The translations under genes and the position numbers were made by a program. The notes under the pieces were generated by a model. It worked only from the letters and a program-made list of their open reading frames with translations, did not search any database and was not told where the DNA came from. A stretch of DNA of 6,314 nucleotides from Planctomycetales bacterium (GTDB lineage Bacteria > Planctomycetota > Planctomycetia > Pirellulales > Thermoguttaceae): assembly GCA_007127495.1 (NCBI GenBank), contig SKZG01000188.1, positions 1 to 6,314 on the forward strand, written 5' to 3'. Positions 5,502-6,314 of the stretch are shown piece by piece (the stretch's first letter is position 1; every line of letters begins with the position of its first letter).

Positions 5502-6314
5502 TCATGCACCGCGGGGCACGTCTCCCGCCGGGGAGGGCGACGTCCGACCCGCGGGGCACGCTTGAACTGTTTCGGTTCCGGCCGTGGCGTGGGCGAACCA
5601 GCCGCGGGTGCGCACACACACCTTCACCAGCATCAGCATCAGGGGCACCTCGATGAGCACGCCCACCACCGTGGCCAGCGCTGCCCCGCTGCCAAGGCCG
5701 TACAGCATGGTGGCCGTGGCAATGGCCACTTCGAAGTGGTTCGATGCGCCGATCATCGCCGAGGGGGCCGCGTCCTCGTAGGTGAACCGCAGCAGTTTCG
5801 CGAGCCCATAGGTGATCGCGAAGATCAGCACCGTCTGGATGAACAGCGGAATGGCGATCCACAGGATTGTCAGCGGGTTACTGACGATCGTCTCGCCCTT
5901 GAAGCTGAACAGCAGCACGAGCGTGGCCAGCAGCGCGATGATCGACACGGGCGTGAGCACGTGGAGGAACTTGGCCTCGAACCACGGCAGGCCCATGGTG
6001 CGAATGATCCACTTGCGCGAAAAATAGCCCGCCACCAGAGGCAGGGCTACGTAAATGGCAATCGACAGCAGCAGCGCCTCCCACGGCACCGGCATTTCGT
6101 TGATGCCCAGCAACCAGCCGCCCAGCAGGCCGTACAGCACCAGCATCGTCAGCGAGTTGATGGCCACCATAATCAACGTATGGCCCTGATTGCCCCGGGC
6201 AAGGTAACCCCACATGAGCACCATCGCGGTGCACGGCGCGATACCGAGAAGGATCGCCCCCGAGATGTAAGAACGCCAAAGCTCGACTTGCGTGCCGTCC
6301 TTGAGCGTGTCCAT
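5502..6314 (-). CDS. acr3: Arsenite efflux permease Acr3 (5' end beyond window)
   Basis: This inner-membrane permease of the Acr3 (BART superfamily) class exports arsenite using the proton gradient. The visible 270 residues are the C-terminal part of a protein usually 350-400 long. The frame is open to the window edge, and the ATG at 6312-6314 is an internal Met, because roughly 100 N-terminal residues with the first helices are missing. [15 protein letters not shown] (24-38 of the fragment) carries the conserved Cys28 essential for arsenite transport in this family, and [13 protein letters not shown] (189-201) carries the conserved Glu195. At least six hydrophobic membrane spans are visible (about 17-38, 48-70, 80-97, 119-138, 149-170 and 198-232). 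A polar tail of about 35 residues after the last span is longer than usual and probably not essential. It is upstream of arsC in the same operon; any regulator must lie beyond the window. Confidence 0.93.
   Translation of the reverse strand: MDTLKDGTQVELWRSYISGAILLGIAPCTAMVLMWGYLARGNQGHTLIMVAINSLTMLVLYGLLGGWLLGINEMPVPWEALLLSIAIYVALPLVAGYFSRKWIIRTMGLPWFEAKFLHVLTPVSIIALLATLVLLFSFKGETIVSNPLTILWIAIPLFIQTVLIFAITYGLAKLLRFTYEDAAPSAMIGASNHFEVAIATATMLYGLGSGAALATVVGVLIEVPLMLMLVKVCVRTRGWFAHATAGTETVQACPAGRTSPSPAGDVPRGA

Noticed and set aside
4371..6314. tRNA-Pro as attachment site of an arsenic-resistance island
   Set aside because: The ars genes lie on the 5' side of the tRNA, whereas integrases usually use the 3' end; no duplicate of the tRNA 3' end and no integrase gene is visible.
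1..6314. CRISPR array or defence genes
   Set aside because: The repeats are few, unevenly placed and palindromic, without regular spacers; no cas, toxin or nuclease defence gene is present.

Overview
The window reads as a chromosomal stretch of a GC-rich bacterium, most likely a planctomycete (Planctomycetota, possibly the Pirellulales). This rests on the GC-rich coding sequence, starts that mostly lack a strong Shine-Dalgarno, a mannosylfructose-phosphate/sucrose-phosphate synthase-type glycosyltransferase, and dispersed GTAG-headed palindromic repeats of a kind I associate with these genomes. The taxonomic placement is an inference, not something the sequence proves.

Left part (1-2350), minus strand: a housekeeping cluster transcribed rnc -> trpS -> acpS. 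It encodes ribonuclease III, tryptophanyl-tRNA synthetase and holo-[acyl-carrier-protein] synthase. The rnc stop and trpS start overlap (ATGA), which suggests translational coupling. A 61-bp inverted pair of palindromic repeats sits between trpS and acpS. Bases 1-106, downstream of acpS, show no gene and no clear terminator.

Divergent intergenic region (2351-2734, 384 bp): it holds a sigma70-like promoter for rnc on the minus strand, a 78-bp imperfect inverted repeat in the predicted rnc leader, a sigma70-like promoter for the plus-strand gene, a third copy of the GTAG-headed repeat, and a strong AGGAGG ribosome binding site.

Centre (2735-4105), plus strand: one complete GT4-family glycosyltransferase that closely resembles mannosylfructose-phosphate synthase. 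It has no partner phosphatase beside it. From 4106 to 4326 there is no gene, only one strong hairpin at 4221-4245.

Right part (4327-6314), minus strand: tRNA-Pro(GGG) with its own intrinsic terminator; a universal-stress-protein domain that lacks its N-terminal half and reads through into the tRNA, so probably a gene remnant; then an arsenic-resistance pair. The pair is a thioredoxin-type arsenate reductase (arsC) preceded by an Acr3-type arsenite efflux permease whose 5' end is cut off by the window edge. Together ArsC reduces arsenate to arsenite and Acr3 exports it. No ArsR-type regulator is visible, though it could lie beyond position 6314.

The least ordinary signal is the repeat family: two loci, three units, each a GTAG tetranucleotide followed by a 17-bp palindrome, once as an inverted pair. 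This is the architecture of REP/BIME elements mobilised by RAYT (TnpA_REP) transposases. Most of the rest is recognisable housekeeping or resistance gene content.
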